A stretch of DNA of 64,000 nucleotides, taken from positions 310,001-374,000 of the forward strand of contig CAVZTA010000009.1 of assembly GCA_963778025.1 (NCBI GenBank), in the 5' to 3' direction. Each line of letters opens with the position of its first letter. Positions within the stretch are counted from its first letter, which is position 1. A model generated the notes under the pieces. That model saw only the letters and a program-made list of their open reading frames with translations. It was not told the DNA's origin and searched no databases. Made by a program: the position numbers and the translations under genes. The stretch comes from CAVZTA01 sp963778025 (GTDB lineage: Bacteria; Chloroflexota; Limnocylindria; Limnocylindrales; CSP1-4). Below are positions 54,168-62,235 of this stretch, piece after piece.

Positions 54168-55022
54168 ATGCGGAAGGTATTCATCGCCGGTGCGAGCGTG
54201 GCCGGCGCGGTGGTCGCGTACCGGGCCGTCGTCGAGCCATGGTGGCGGGGCTGGGGCGTCATCGACCGCCCGGCCGAGAGCATCTATCGAGGTGACGACA
54301 TCATCACGGATCCCACGGCCCTCGAGACGCGGGCGATCGTGGTCGACGCACCACCGGACCGGATCTGGCCCTGGCTCGTCCAGATGGGCTACGGACGCGC
54401 GGGCTGGTACAGCTATGACGCGATCGACATGACCGGCGGCAGTGCCCGCGACATCGTGCCCGAGTTGCAACACCTGGCGGTCGGCGACATCGTGCCGACG
54501 CATCCCGGCGGCGGCTTCGAGGTGCGGATCCTGGAGCCGGATCACGCGCTCGTGCTGTATTCGGACACGTCGCTCGTCAAGCGCCAGGCCGAGGCCGCGA
54601 AGGCCGCTGGACACGAACCGCCCCCGGCGAACCTCCAGGCGACGAGCACGTTCCTCACGGCGTCGCAGCCGATGGACTTCGCCGCGAGTTGGGCGTTCAT
54701 CCTCGAGCCGCTCGATGGGGAGCGCACACGCCTCGTCGAGCGGTTCCGGGTCCGCTTCGGCGCCGACGATCGGCCGTGGACGAAGGCGACGCTGCCGGTC
54801 GTCGGCTTCGGCGTGTTCCTCATGGTCCGGCGGCAGCTGCTGGGGCTGCGGGACCGGGTCGAGGGGATGGAACCCGCGCCGCAGGTCCCCACGGACGGAC
54901 TGGTGATCCCGTCCCAGCGTGACCGGCCGAGCGATGGCGCGGCGGAGTCGTCGCCCGACCGGAACGGCACGCATGCGGACGATCCGGCCGACGGATCGGT
55001 GTCCGTCGCGACCGCCGTCTGA
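54168..55022 (+). CDS. SRPBCC-fold protein with N-terminal membrane segment
   Basis: A 284-residue protein; ATG 54168 follows GAGGAGG. A short hydrophobic N-terminus (VFIAGASVAGAVVAYRAVV) precedes a START/polyketide-cyclase-like domain: RAIVVDAPPDRIWPWLVQMGYGRAGWYSYDAIDM, then FEVRILEPDHALVLYS, then SWAFILEPLDGERTRLVERFRVRF. The hydrophilic C-terminal 50 residues are probably disordered. Such proteins bind lipids or other hydrophobic ligands; the ligand is unknown. Confidence 0.8.
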   Translation: MRKVFIAGASVAGAVVAYRAVVEPWWRGWGVIDRPAESIYRGDDIITDPTALETRAIVVDAPPDRIWPWLVQMGYGRAGWYSYDAIDMTGGSARDIVPELQHLAVGDIVPTHPGGGFEVRILEPDHALVLYSDTSLVKRQAEAAKAAGHEPPPANLQATSTFLTASQPMDFAASWAFILEPLDGERTRLVERFRVRFGADDRPWTKATLPVVGFGVFLMVRRQLLGLRDRVEGMEPAPQVPTDGLVIPSQRDRPSDGAAESSPDRNGTHADDPADGSVSVATAV

Positions 55023-55035
55023 CGGAGTGCACGCG

Positions 55036-55491
55036 ATGTCCGGCGGGATCGATCGCCTCGATCCCGGATCGGTCCGCTCCGTGATGAGCGCCGATCCGAT
55101 CGTCGTCTGGCCGGATACGCCACTCGGCGAGGTCGACGAGCTCCTCGAACGGTACGGGATCGGTGGGCTGCCCGTCGTCGACCCCATGGACTTCCCCATG
55201 GGCGTGGTGAGCCGGATCGACGTCCTGCGGATGAGCGAACGAGGCCCGAACGACGACGGGTGGCGCAGCCTCGACACTCGGCTCGCGATGACCGCGCCGC
55301 CGATCGTGATCGATGCCGAGGCGACCGTCCGCGATGCGGCGGAGCTGCTGGTCGAGCGGCGCGTCCACCGCCTGGTCGTGGTCGATCCGCGCTCGGGGGC
55401 CGTCGTCGGCGTCGTCACGGCGACCGACCTGCTGGCGGGGCTGGCGGCGGCCGACATCCCGAGCGTGGGGGCCGATCGTCCCGGGCGTTGA
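55036..55491 (+). CDS. Tandem CBS-domain protein
   Basis: A 151-residue protein from ATG 55036 (GTG 55027 is possible). Two CBS motifs: VRSVMSADPIVVWPDTPLGEVDELLERYGIGGLPVVDPMDFPMGVVSRIDVLRM and TAPPIVIDAEATVRDAAELLVERRVHRLVVVDPRSGAVVGVVTATDLLAGL. Stand-alone CBS pairs sense AMP/ATP or NAD(H). It precedes the universal stress protein gene. Confidence 0.92.
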   Translation: MSGGIDRLDPGSVRSVMSADPIVVWPDTPLGEVDELLERYGIGGLPVVDPMDFPMGVVSRIDVLRMSERGPNDDGWRSLDTRLAMTAPPIVIDAEATVRDAAELLVERRVHRLVVVDPRSGAVVGVVTATDLLAGLAAADIPSVGADRPGR

Positions 55492-55495
55492 GGCT

Positions 55496-55513
55496 GTCCG
55501 GCTCGTGCCGGAC
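55496..55513. terminator. Hairpin between CBS and USP genes
   Basis: GTCCGGC-TCGT-GCCGGAC, a perfect 7-bp stem with tetraloop directly after the CBS stop codon. It may attenuate read-through into the USP gene. Confidence 0.5.
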
Positions 55514-55553
55514 GAGCCGCCCACGAGCACAGTGCGGATGAAAGGAGCATCCC

Positions 55554-56910
55554 ATGCGAGTGCTCGTTGCGACCGATGGATCGGAGATGGCCGGCGTCGC
55601 CTGCGAACAGGCGATGGAGCTGACCGCGAAGACCGACGGCGTCCTCCGGATCGTCGCCGCCGTCCCACCCAGCGATGATCTCTTCGGCGGCCTCCCGGAA
55701 CCGGCCGTCACGTACGTCTCGAGCGAATCGATCGAGGGCGCGATCGTCAGCCATCTGCGCGAGGTCCTGGAGGGGGAGCTCGAGCGCGCTCCTGACGGGC
55801 TGCGGATGAGCACGTGTCTCCTGCACGGCCGTCCCGCTCCGGCGATCCTAGGCGAGGCACAGCGATGGGGTGCGGACCTCATCGTCGTCGGCAGCCGGGG
55901 CCATGAGCACGATCGTCGCGATGCTCATCGGATCGGTGTCGCAGGAGCTCCTCGACGCGTCTGACATCCCGGTGCTCGTGGCCCGACGACCGAACGTCCG
56001 TCGCGTGGTCGTCGGCGTCGACCCGACGGGATCGTCGGATGAGGCCGTCGCGCTCCTCCTCAGGCATCGCCTGTTCGGCGCGGCCTCTGTGAAGGTCGTC
56101 AGCGTGGTCGCTCCGGATTACCCGTGGTGGGCCGGGGTCTCCGCTGCGGAAGGCGCCGCTGCGACGGAGCTGTTCGAAGTCCATGACGCCGCCGAGATCG
56201 CGACGCGCAAGGCGGTCGACGCCACGGTGTCCGCCCTTCAGGGCCCCGGCGTCGAGGTGACCGGCGAGTGCCACGGTGGGATCGTGACCGACGAGCTCGA
56301 GCGGTCCATCGCGGCGTGGGACGCGGACATCGCTGTCGTCGGCTCACGCAGACGGCGTGCCATCAAGGCGCTGGTCCTTGGCAGTGTCGCGCGCAACATC
56401 CTGCACAAGGCCCCGAGCTCCGTGCTCGTGGTCCATCCCACGCGGCCCGCCGTCCCCCGGACGCCCAGGCCGGCCGTCGAGCCAGTGGCCCCGGAGGCCA
56501 AGGAGCATCTGATGAAGATCCTGCTCGCCTACAACGGCGATCCCAGCTCCGAGCGAGCGCTCGACACCGCCGCGAAGCTGGCCCAGGCATTCGACGGGAC
56601 GATCGACGTCGTGAGCGTCATCCCGTTCCACGCCGGTCGTGCCCCTGGCGATCCGTGGGACGACCGCGAGGTCCACGACCTCGAGCTGCAGGACGCCGTC
56701 AAGCGGCTGGCCATGCTCGGGCTCACCTGCCGGACCATCGAGCCCGTCGGGGCGGTGGCACAGGAGATCGAGCGGGTCGCGGCCGAGGGTTCGTACGACC
56801 TCGTGGTCGTCGGCTCGCGCGGCCTCGGCACGCTCGATCGGCTCCTCCAGGGCAGCGTCAGCGAGCACGTCGCGACGCATGCCGGGACGACGGTCGTGGT
56901 GGCCCGCTGA
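55554..56910 (+). CDS. Universal stress protein with three USP domains (one frame break; may be two genes)
   Basis: ATG 55554 follows AAAGGAG. Domain 1: MRVLVATDGSEMAGVACEQAMEL to ADLIVVGSRGH. The frame shifts near 55905 and resumes with STIVAMLIGSVSQELLDASDIPVLVARRP. Domain 2: VRRVVVGVDPTGSSDEAV to ADIAVVGSRRRRAIKALVLGSVARNILHKAPSSVLVVHP, with the GSxxR-x9-GSV nucleotide motif. After a Pro-rich linker comes domain 3: MKILLAYNGDPSSERAL to GLGTLDRLLQGSVSEHVATHAGTTVVVAR. An ATG with AAGGAG upstream begins domain 3 in frame, so it may be a separate gene whose upstream stop is hidden by an indel. Confidence 0.88.
56512..56910 (+). CDS. Third USP domain, possible independent start
   Basis: A 132-residue single USP domain beginning at an ATG preceded by AAGGAGCATCTG. 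The overlapping sequence TGATGA would provide stops for an upstream gene in another frame (TGATG coupling), which a single-base error in the CCCCC run near 56457 would conceal. Nucleotide-binding glycines are present in GSRGLGTLDRLLQGSV. Confidence 0.5.
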   Translation: MKILLAYNGDPSSERALDTAAKLAQAFDGTIDVVSVIPFHAGRAPGDPWDDREVHDLELQDAVKRLAMLGLTCRTIEPVGAVAQEIERVAAEGSYDLVVVGSRGLGTLDRLLQGSVSEHVATHAGTTVVVAR

Positions 56911-56922
56911 GGGGATGGCCCA

Positions 56923-56959
56923 GGGCCCCGGTCGTCGCGGTGTGCGACGACCGGGGCCC
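56923..56959. terminator. 15-bp perfect hairpin
   Basis: GGGCCCCGGTCGTCG and CGACGACCGGGGCCC pair exactly around a 7-base loop, between the converging USP and TusA-like genes. It serves both directions. Confidence 0.88.
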
Positions 56960-56980
56960 GTTGTCGTCCAGCCCGGACGG

Positions 56981-57298
56981 TCAGGCGACCCGAAGCAGGA
57001 AGCGATAGGTGTGTCCGTCGCCGCCGACCTCCAGGACGGCGTGACCGCGGGCTTCAGCCCAGGCTGGCACCCCGTCCGCACAGGCAGCGTCGCTGGTGAC
57101 GACCTCGAGCAGCTCGCCAGGCGTCATCCCGCGCATCGCCCTCGCGGTCTGCTCCAGGCATCTCGCGAGCGGATGTCCTCGGGCGTCGACACGACGTCGA
57201 GGCTCGTTCAGCAGCGTCGGCGGGGCCTCCTCGCCGACCTCGTCGATCAGGAGCCGCTCGCCTTGCTCATCGGCAAGCGGAAACGTCAGGGCAGTCAT
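56981..57298 (-). CDS. TusA-like protein lacking the CPxP cysteine
   Basis: A 105-residue protein from ATG 57298, overlapping the CBS stop by ATGA. After an acidic 35-residue extension, RRVDARGHPLARCLEQTARAMRGMTPGELLEVVTSDAACADGVPAWAEARGHAVLEVGGDGHTYRFLLRV follows the TusA fold throughout. The catalytic Cys-Pro-x-Pro is replaced by His-Pro-Leu-Ala, with a Cys two residues further on. It may be a non-catalytic or regulatory carrier, or use the displaced Cys. Confidence 0.75.
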   Translation of the reverse strand: MTALTFPLADEQGERLLIDEVGEEAPPTLLNEPRRRVDARGHPLARCLEQTARAMRGMTPGELLEVVTSDAACADGVPAWAEARGHAVLEVGGDGHTYRFLLRVA

Positions 57299-57750
57299 CC
57301 GTCCACCTCCGCGATCTCGGTGACGATGTCGCTAGCGGAGATGACACCGATGGGCGCCTCGTCCGCGTCCACGACGAACAGGCGATGGATCGCTCCGTCC
57401 GTCATCCGTCGGGCCGCCTCGGCGACGGGGTCATCGGCCCCGATGACGAGCGCCGGGCTGGTCATCACGTTCGCCACCGTCAGGCGATGCCAATCCCGCT
57501 CGCCGGCGCCCCGGGCCCGCAGCAGGACGAGGTCGGTCTGACTGATGACGCCTGTCAGCCGACCGTCATCGTCGACGACCGGGAGTGCGCTGACGCCGTA
57601 CCCGCACAGCAGGTCGGCGGCGTCCTCGAGGGACGCTTGATGGAGGACCGTGACGGGATCCCGAGACATGAGGTCACGGACCAAGCGGTCGCCCCGGTGA
57701 TCCGGGCGCCGCACCACAGGTCGACGGGGCGCGGCAGCGTCCACGAGCAT
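57295..57750 (-). CDS. Tandem CBS-domain protein
   Basis: A 151-residue protein; GGAGG lies upstream of ATG 57750. LVRDLMSRDPVTVLHQASLEDAADLLCGYGVSALPVVDDDGRLTGVISQTDLVLL and VANVMTSPALVIGADDPVAEAARRMTDGAIHRLFVVDADEAPIGVISASDIVTEI are two complete CBS motifs, similar to the protein at 55036. It is co-translated with the TusA-like protein. A weaker 14-bp-site match lies at 57784-57797. Confidence 0.92.
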   Translation of the reverse strand: MLVDAAAPRRPVVRRPDHRGDRLVRDLMSRDPVTVLHQASLEDAADLLCGYGVSALPVVDDDGRLTGVISQTDLVLLRARGAGERDWHRLTVANVMTSPALVIGADDPVAEAARRMTDGAIHRLFVVDADEAPIGVISASDIVTEIAEVDG

Positions 57751-57932
57751 CAGGGTGCCTCCATGGGCGAGCGATCCGGGCGGGGGCCGTCCGCCCTCGC
57801 GACGGCCGCGCCCTGGTCATGAACGACCGGTTCGATCGTCGGTGCGCGGCGCTCCGCGTGCCAGTGCCGACCGTCCCATCCGCACGGGACCGACCGGCAC
57901 CGTCGGACGTGGGCGGTCGTCGGCAGCGCCTG

Positions 57933-58445
57933 TCAGTCTGCGGTCGGCACCTGCGCCGGCTCGGCCAGGGCGGCAGCGATCTCGCTCGCCCAGCGGCGGA
58001 TCGCCGGCCAGTCGCGATAGTCACCGAAGGGCGCGCGGGTGACCTGCGCGATCGTGCGCTCGGCGACACCGAGGCGCGAGCGGTCGAGCCGACCCGCGAA
58101 CGTCCGGTGGCCGCGTGGCAGGAGCTGCGCCATCAGGCGTTCGACGGCCCGCGGCTCCTCGTCCGGGCGCAGCGGATCGCCGACGGGTCCACTCGAGAAC
58201 AGCCAGACCGGCCTGCGCCGGAGGGCTGCCTCGAAGCGCATCGCGAAGTCGTTCGCCTCCGGCAGCCATTCGCCGCCGTAGATGGCGCTGCCCAGGATCA
58301 CCGCGTCGTACGGCTCGATGTCGTGGACATCCGCGGGCGCGAGGTCGTTCGCCTCGATGCCGGCGTCACGCAACGCGATCACGATCGCCGTCGCGATCCC
58401 CCGGGTCGCCTCGTGCTTGGAGGCGCTGACCACCAGGACCTTCAT
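57933..58445 (-). CDS. Flavodoxin-domain protein (HemG/flavodoxin-like)
   Basis: A 170-residue FMN protein; GGAGGG precedes ATG 58445. VLVVSASKHEATRGIATAIVIALRDAGIEANDLAPADVHDIEPYDAVILGSAIYGGEWLPEANDF and VWLFSSGPVG, FAGRLDR, YRDWPAIRRWASEIAAAL match the flavodoxin/protoporphyrinogen-oxidase-like group. The 'SKHEATRGIA' phosphate loop is typical of HemG-like proteins rather than electron-carrier flavodoxins. It is divergent from the CBS-BON gene and shares its upstream sites. Confidence 0.85.
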   Translation of the reverse strand: MKVLVVSASKHEATRGIATAIVIALRDAGIEANDLAPADVHDIEPYDAVILGSAIYGGEWLPEANDFAMRFEAALRRRPVWLFSSGPVGDPLRPDEEPRAVERLMAQLLPRGHRTFAGRLDRSRLGVAERTIAQVTRAPFGDYRDWPAIRRWASEIAAALAEPAQVPTAD

Positions 58446-58584
58446 CGATGCGCCCTCCGCGTCCGTCGTCCCGCCCGTCTTGTGCGGCGGGTCGCCCTGT
58501 GGGCCACTCGATGGTCCACCAGGTCGTCCTCGACCCGGTAGGGCCAGCGGACCCATGGCACAGCCCGAGAGCGCGGCGAGGCCC

Positions 58585-58620
58585 GGGCCGGACGGCCCCT
58601 CGCAGGACGCTGGACGGCCC
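58585..58620. promoter_or_regulatory. Paired 14-bp palindromic sites between flavodoxin and CBS-BON genes
   Basis: GGGCCGGACGGCCC (58585-58598) differs at one base from the reverse complement of GGGCCATCCGGCCC and is a near-perfect palindrome. A weaker copy ending TGGACGGCCC lies at 58607-58620, 22 bp on. Both sit in the divergent 248-base region, which otherwise shows only ribosome sites. Confidence 0.5.
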
Positions 58621-58693
58621 TGTCGGTCGCGCCTGCCCATGGGTTGCAATGGCGTCACGCGGTCGTCCGGACCGCACGAACAGGAGCACTCCG

Positions 58694-59401
58694 ATGACGA
58701 CCGTGCGTGATGTGATGACCCGGGACGTCATCACCTTCCTGCCCAAGATGCCGCTCCATGACGTCGCGTCGAAGCTGATCCGGGCGCGCATCAGCGGGGC
58801 ACCGGTCGTGACAGCCGATGGCACCCTCGTGGGCGTCGTGTCCGAGGCGGACATCCTCGTGAAGGAGCAGGGCCGCGAGGCCATCTCGCATCGTCGCCTC
58901 GCCGGCGTGCGCGGCGAGTCGGCGGCCACGAAGGCGGCGCTCCTGAAGCTCGCAGCGACGGATGCGGGTGAAGCCATGACCACGCCCGCGATCACGATCG
59001 AGGGCCGCGCCACCATCGCCGAGGCCGCCCGGCTCATGACCCGACACCGCATCAACCGCCTGCCGGTCGTCGACAACGGCGAGCTGGTCGGCATCGTCAC
59101 GCGCGCCGACCTGGTCCGGACGTTCGTCAAGACCGACGCCGAGCTCGTCGCGATCATCCGGGACGAGGTGCTGTGGCGCTCGATGTGGGTCGACCCGGTC
59201 GGATTCGACGTTCGCTGCGACGGTGGCCACGTCCGGATCCGCGGTCACGTCGACCGACGGTCGACGGCGGATCTCATCGCGTCCGTGACCGCGATGGTCC
59301 CCGGGGTCATCGACGTCCGATCGGACATCGCCTTCGAGCTCGACGACCACGCGCTCCGCGCGTCGGACACGGACCTGCTCTCGCCATACGTCATCCACTG
59401 A
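58694..59401 (+). CDS. CBS-CBS-BON protein
   Basis: A 235-residue protein; CAGGAG precedes ATG 58694. Two CBS motifs (VRDVMTRDVITFLPKMPLHDVASKLIRARISGAPVVTADGTLVGVVSEADILV and GEAMTTPAITIEGRATIAEAARLMTRHRINRLPVVDNGELVGIVTRADLVRTFV) are followed by a C-terminal BON domain (GHVRIRGHVDRRSTADLIASVTAMVPGVIDVRSDIAFEL). This architecture is common in stress-induced proteins. A strong terminator follows. Confidence 0.93.
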   Translation: MTTVRDVMTRDVITFLPKMPLHDVASKLIRARISGAPVVTADGTLVGVVSEADILVKEQGREAISHRRLAGVRGESAATKAALLKLAATDAGEAMTTPAITIEGRATIAEAARLMTRHRINRLPVVDNGELVGIVTRADLVRTFVKTDAELVAIIRDEVLWRSMWVDPVGFDVRCDGGHVRIRGHVDRRSTADLIASVTAMVPGVIDVRSDIAFELDDHALRASDTDLLSPYVIH

Positions 59402-59418
59402 GCGACTCCCGGCACACC

Positions 59419-59446
59419 GAGGCGGGCTCCCGAAGGAGCCCGCCTC
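59419..59446. terminator. 12-bp perfect hairpin with CGAA tetraloop
   Basis: GAGGCGGGCTCC-CGAA-GGAGCCCGCCTC lies 18 bases after the CBS-BON stop and 27 bases before the end of the converging 59473 gene. It is a clear bidirectional terminator. Confidence 0.92.
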
Positions 59447-59472
59447 AGCGTCCCCACCCCAGGCTGGAAGCG

Positions 59473-60234
59473 TCAGGGGGCCGCGAGCCCGAGATCGGCC
59501 GACAGTTCCCGGCCCCGCTGCCATTCGGCGAGATGGTCACGGCGGAGACGCCGTTCCTCGTGGACCAGCAGCGCCCAGCGGCTGGGATCCTCGTCCTGGA
59601 GCGCGTCACACCGCCGGTACGCCGCCACGACGTCGCACACGAACGCCGAGTAGATGGCCAGCGGCGGTGCGCCGATGAGGTCCTGTTCGCGCGCGGTGTG
59701 CCCGTCGATCGCCCCGCGGATCCGCGCGAAGAACGCAGCCACGTTGTCGGCCGCCTCATCCCATCCCTGCGAATGGCCGCCGCGTCGCAGGAGCGGCGCC
59801 GGTGACGTGAACATGAGGATGGCGGTGTCGTCGACGACCGCGCCCGTGAGCTCGCCGCCGAACGTCAGGTAGTCGTTCGTGACGCCCAGCCGGTCGCCGA
59901 GTTCGATCGAGCCCCACGCGAACGGGCGGTACAGCGGAAAGGTCGAGCGCCGCGTCAGCTCCTCGAGATGACCCCGGCCTGCCGCGACCGTCCAGTACCG
60001 GACGAGCTCGGGATCGAAGTGCCGCAACGATGGCGAGGGGCGCAGGGCGACCAGGAGAAAGGCGGGTCCCGGCAGGTCGGGCAGATCGGGCTGCGCGAGG
60101 AAGCCCCAGGCCTCGAGCGAGCGGTACGCGCCCTCGATGGTGGGGATCGCTGGGTCGGCCGTCGCCGTGCCCGGGCGCATCAGCCCTGATCCGAGCGTCG
60201 CCTCGGACGCGATCGCGGTTCGTAGCTCGTCCAT
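59473..60234 (-). CDS. Hypothetical soluble protein
   Basis: A 253-residue protein; GGAGGTT precedes ATG 60234. The sequence is soluble and aromatic-rich (TIEGAYRSLEAWGFLAQPDLPDLPGPAFLLVALRPSPSLRHFDPELVRYWTVAAGRGHLEELTRRSTFPLYRPFAWGS). Its C-terminal helix is charged (ALLVHEERRLRRDHLAEWQRGREL). I recognise no family. A near-exact 14-bp palindromic site lies 114 bases upstream. Confidence 0.7.
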   Translation of the reverse strand: MDELRTAIASEATLGSGLMRPGTATADPAIPTIEGAYRSLEAWGFLAQPDLPDLPGPAFLLVALRPSPSLRHFDPELVRYWTVAAGRGHLEELTRRSTFPLYRPFAWGSIELGDRLGVTNDYLTFGGELTGAVVDDTAILMFTSPAPLLRRGGHSQGWDEAADNVAAFFARIRGAIDGHTAREQDLIGAPPLAIYSAFVCDVVAAYRRCDALQDEDPSRWALLVHEERRLRRDHLAEWQRGRELSADLGLAAP

Positions 60235-60347
60235 GGGCGGAACCTCCGTGCTCACCGTAGGCGGCAGGCCGGTCCGCCGACAGAGCCGAACGATCCCTGC
60301 GGCTGGGCCGCACGGCGGAGCGCGCACGACGCTCGGCCCGTCGACAG

Positions 60348-60361
60348 GGGCCATCCGGCAC
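60348..60361. promoter_or_regulatory. 14-bp palindrome-like site upstream of the 60234 gene
   Basis: GGGCCATCCGGCAC matches GGGCCATCCGGCCC at 13 of 14 positions. It lies between the end of the acetyl-CoA hydrolase-family gene and the start of the hypothetical gene, in a 175-base region with no other visible feature. Confidence 0.45.
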
Positions 60362-60409
60362 GGGACGGTCGCCACCGCTCGACCGCGTCGAAGGCGGGCC
60401 GCGGCTGGG

Positions 60410-61675
60410 TCAGCCGAGCCGCCGGGCGGCAAGGCGCAGGGCGTCCCGATGGTCCGGGTGCGCGATCCCGATGAGTGCCTCCGCGCGTTCGCGCAGGCTC
60501 CTGCCGAACAGCTCCGCGACGCCGTACTCGGTGACGATCGTCCGGACGTGTGCTCGGGTGGTCACGACACCGGCGCCTTCCGCGATCGTGGGCACGATGC
60601 GGCTCAGGCCCTTGCCCGCCGCGACGGATGGCAGCGCGATGATCGCCCGACCCTCCGGGGCCAGGGCGGCGCCGCGGATGAAGTCCATCTGCCCGCCCAC
60701 GCCGCTGTACAGCCGCTGGCCGAGCGAGTCGGCGACCACCTGACCGGTCAGGTCGACTTCGAGCGCCGAGTTGATGGCGATCATCCGGCTGAACGACCGG
60801 ATGACGTGGGTGTCGTTCGTGAAGTCGACCGAGCGCATCTCGACCATCGGGTTGTCGTCGACGAAGTCGTAGAGCCGCTTCGTGCCCATCAGGAACGCGG
60901 TGACGAGCTTGCCGCGGTTGCGCTCCTTGCGGGCGCCGGTGATCGCGCCGGCTTCGACGAGGTCCATGACCGAGTCGGTGAACATCTCGGTATGGATGCC
61001 CAGGTCGTGCTTCTCGCGCAGGAACAACGCCGTCGCCGCCGGGATCGCACCGATGCCCAGCTGGAGTGTGGCACCGTCGGGGACCAGGTCCGCCACGTAC
61101 GCTCCGATCCGCCGCTCCACCTCGCCGATGGGGCCGACGGGTCGCTCGTAGGGCGGCACGTCGACCTCGATCGCGATGTCGATGTCGGACACGTGGATGA
61201 AGCTCTCGCCGAGGGTCCGCGGCATCGCCCGATTGAGCTGGACGATGACCGTCTTCGCATGCCGGATCGCGGCATGCATCGCCTCCACCGATGTGCCCAG
61301 CGAGCAGAAGCCGTGCGCGTCCGGTGGGGTGGCGTTCACGAACACGGCGTCGAGGGGCAATGCCCCGCTCTCGAACAGCCGTGGGACGTCGGACAGGAAC
61401 ATCGGGACGTAGTCGGCGCGCCCCTCGTTGACGGCCTGACGGGCGTTCGGTCCGATGAACAGCGCGCGGTGGCGGAAGTGGCCAGCCATCTCGGGCGCCA
61501 GGTGCGGCCCCGGTCCTTCGGTGTGCAGGTGCACGACCTCGACGTCCCGGAGGTCCGAGGCTCGTGCAACGAGTGCGTCAAGCAGCACGGACGGCGTCGC
61601 TGCGGCGCACTGGAGATAGACGCGCTCGCCGGAGCGGATGCCGGCAACGGCTTCCTCGGGGCTGGCGATCCTCAT
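60410..61675 (-). CDS. Acetyl-CoA hydrolase/4-hydroxybutyrate CoA-transferase family enzyme
   Basis: A 421-residue enzyme from ATG 61675. ASPEEAVAGIRSGERVYLQCAAATPSVLLDALVARA, HLAPEMAGHFRHRALFIGPNARQAVNEGRADYVPMFLSDVPRLF, LQLGIGAIPAATALFL and the catalytic-Glu segment GIHTEMFTDSVMDLVEAGAITG match this CoA-transferase family. VVTTRAHVRTIVTEYGVAELFG is also conserved. It would swap CoA between acetate and another acyl group or hydrolyse acetyl-CoA, a typical fermentative step. ATP yield would need a separate ligase. Confidence 0.9.
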   Translation of the reverse strand: MRIASPEEAVAGIRSGERVYLQCAAATPSVLLDALVARASDLRDVEVVHLHTEGPGPHLAPEMAGHFRHRALFIGPNARQAVNEGRADYVPMFLSDVPRLFESGALPLDAVFVNATPPDAHGFCSLGTSVEAMHAAIRHAKTVIVQLNRAMPRTLGESFIHVSDIDIAIEVDVPPYERPVGPIGEVERRIGAYVADLVPDGATLQLGIGAIPAATALFLREKHDLGIHTEMFTDSVMDLVEAGAITGARKERNRGKLVTAFLMGTKRLYDFVDDNPMVEMRSVDFTNDTHVIRSFSRMIAINSALEVDLTGQVVADSLGQRLYSGVGGQMDFIRGAALAPEGRAIIALPSVAAGKGLSRIVPTIAEGAGVVTTRAHVRTIVTEYGVAELFGRSLRERAEALIGIAHPDHRDALRLAARRLG

Positions 61676-61755
61676 CGCGACAGGATGCGCGCTCGGATCA
61701 CGCTGCACGTCGCGCGTCGGCCGACAGGTCGAGCGTGACGGCGTCGACACCGAAG

Positions 61756-62223
61756 TCATCGGACCTGGATCCGGGCCGGGATCCCCAGCCCGGTGAGGAG
61801 GCGGCGGATGGCGACGTTGTCGCTGAGCATCGTGGCCGAGAACCGGTCGATCCCGGCCTCGTGTGCCCAGGCCACGGACGCGTCCACCAACGCGCGACCG
61901 ATGCCGCGTCCCTGCAGCTCGTCCGCGACCGCGAGCGCGATCTCGGCAGAGCCGTCACGCGCGGGCTCCAGGCAGACGTGCCCGACGATCCGCGAGGCCC
62001 CCTCCTGCTCCGTCACCGCCACGAATCCTTCGCGGTGATCGTGGTCGGTGCAGCAGAACAGGCGTGCCTGCGGGTGGCTGAGCCCGCGCGTGCAGGCGAA
62101 GAACCGGCGCCGACGGCTGTCGTCACTGAGCGCCTCGTAGAAGCGCTCGAGCTCCGCGGCGTCATCCGGCTCGATGGGCCGGATGCGGATCGCGGTCGGA
62201 GCGGTGATGACGCCGGTGTCCAT
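61756..62223 (-). CDS. GNAT-family N-acetyltransferase
   Basis: A 155-residue acetyltransferase. IRIRPIEPDDAAELERFYEALSDDSRRRRFFACTRGLS opens the fold, and the acetyl-CoA pyrophosphate loop is LAVADELQGRGIGRALVDASVAWAHEAGIDRFSATML. It resembles protein acetyltransferases that act alone or behind a cNMP domain; no such domain is present. ATG 62223 has no Shine-Dalgarno but a TAGCGT element six bases upstream. Confidence 0.9.
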   Translation of the reverse strand: MDTGVITAPTAIRIRPIEPDDAAELERFYEALSDDSRRRRFFACTRGLSHPQARLFCCTDHDHREGFVAVTEQEGASRIVGHVCLEPARDGSAEIALAVADELQGRGIGRALVDASVAWAHEAGIDRFSATMLSDNVAIRRLLTGLGIPARIQVR

Positions 62224-62229
62224 GGCGCC

Positions 62230-62235
62230 ACGCTA
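62230..62235 (-). promoter_or_regulatory. Leaderless -10 element for the GNAT gene
   Basis: On the minus strand TAGCGT is followed by six bases and the ATG. Two weaker 14-bp-site matches (62268-62281 and 62282-62295, each 11 of 14) lie 30-60 bases further upstream, in the region shared with the divergent 62463 operon. Confidence 0.5.

Noticed and set aside
53952..55826. 624-residue minus-strand frame opposite SRPBCC, CBS and USP genes
   Set aside because: Three well-recognised plus-strand genes with ribosome sites occupy the region; the frame has no motif.
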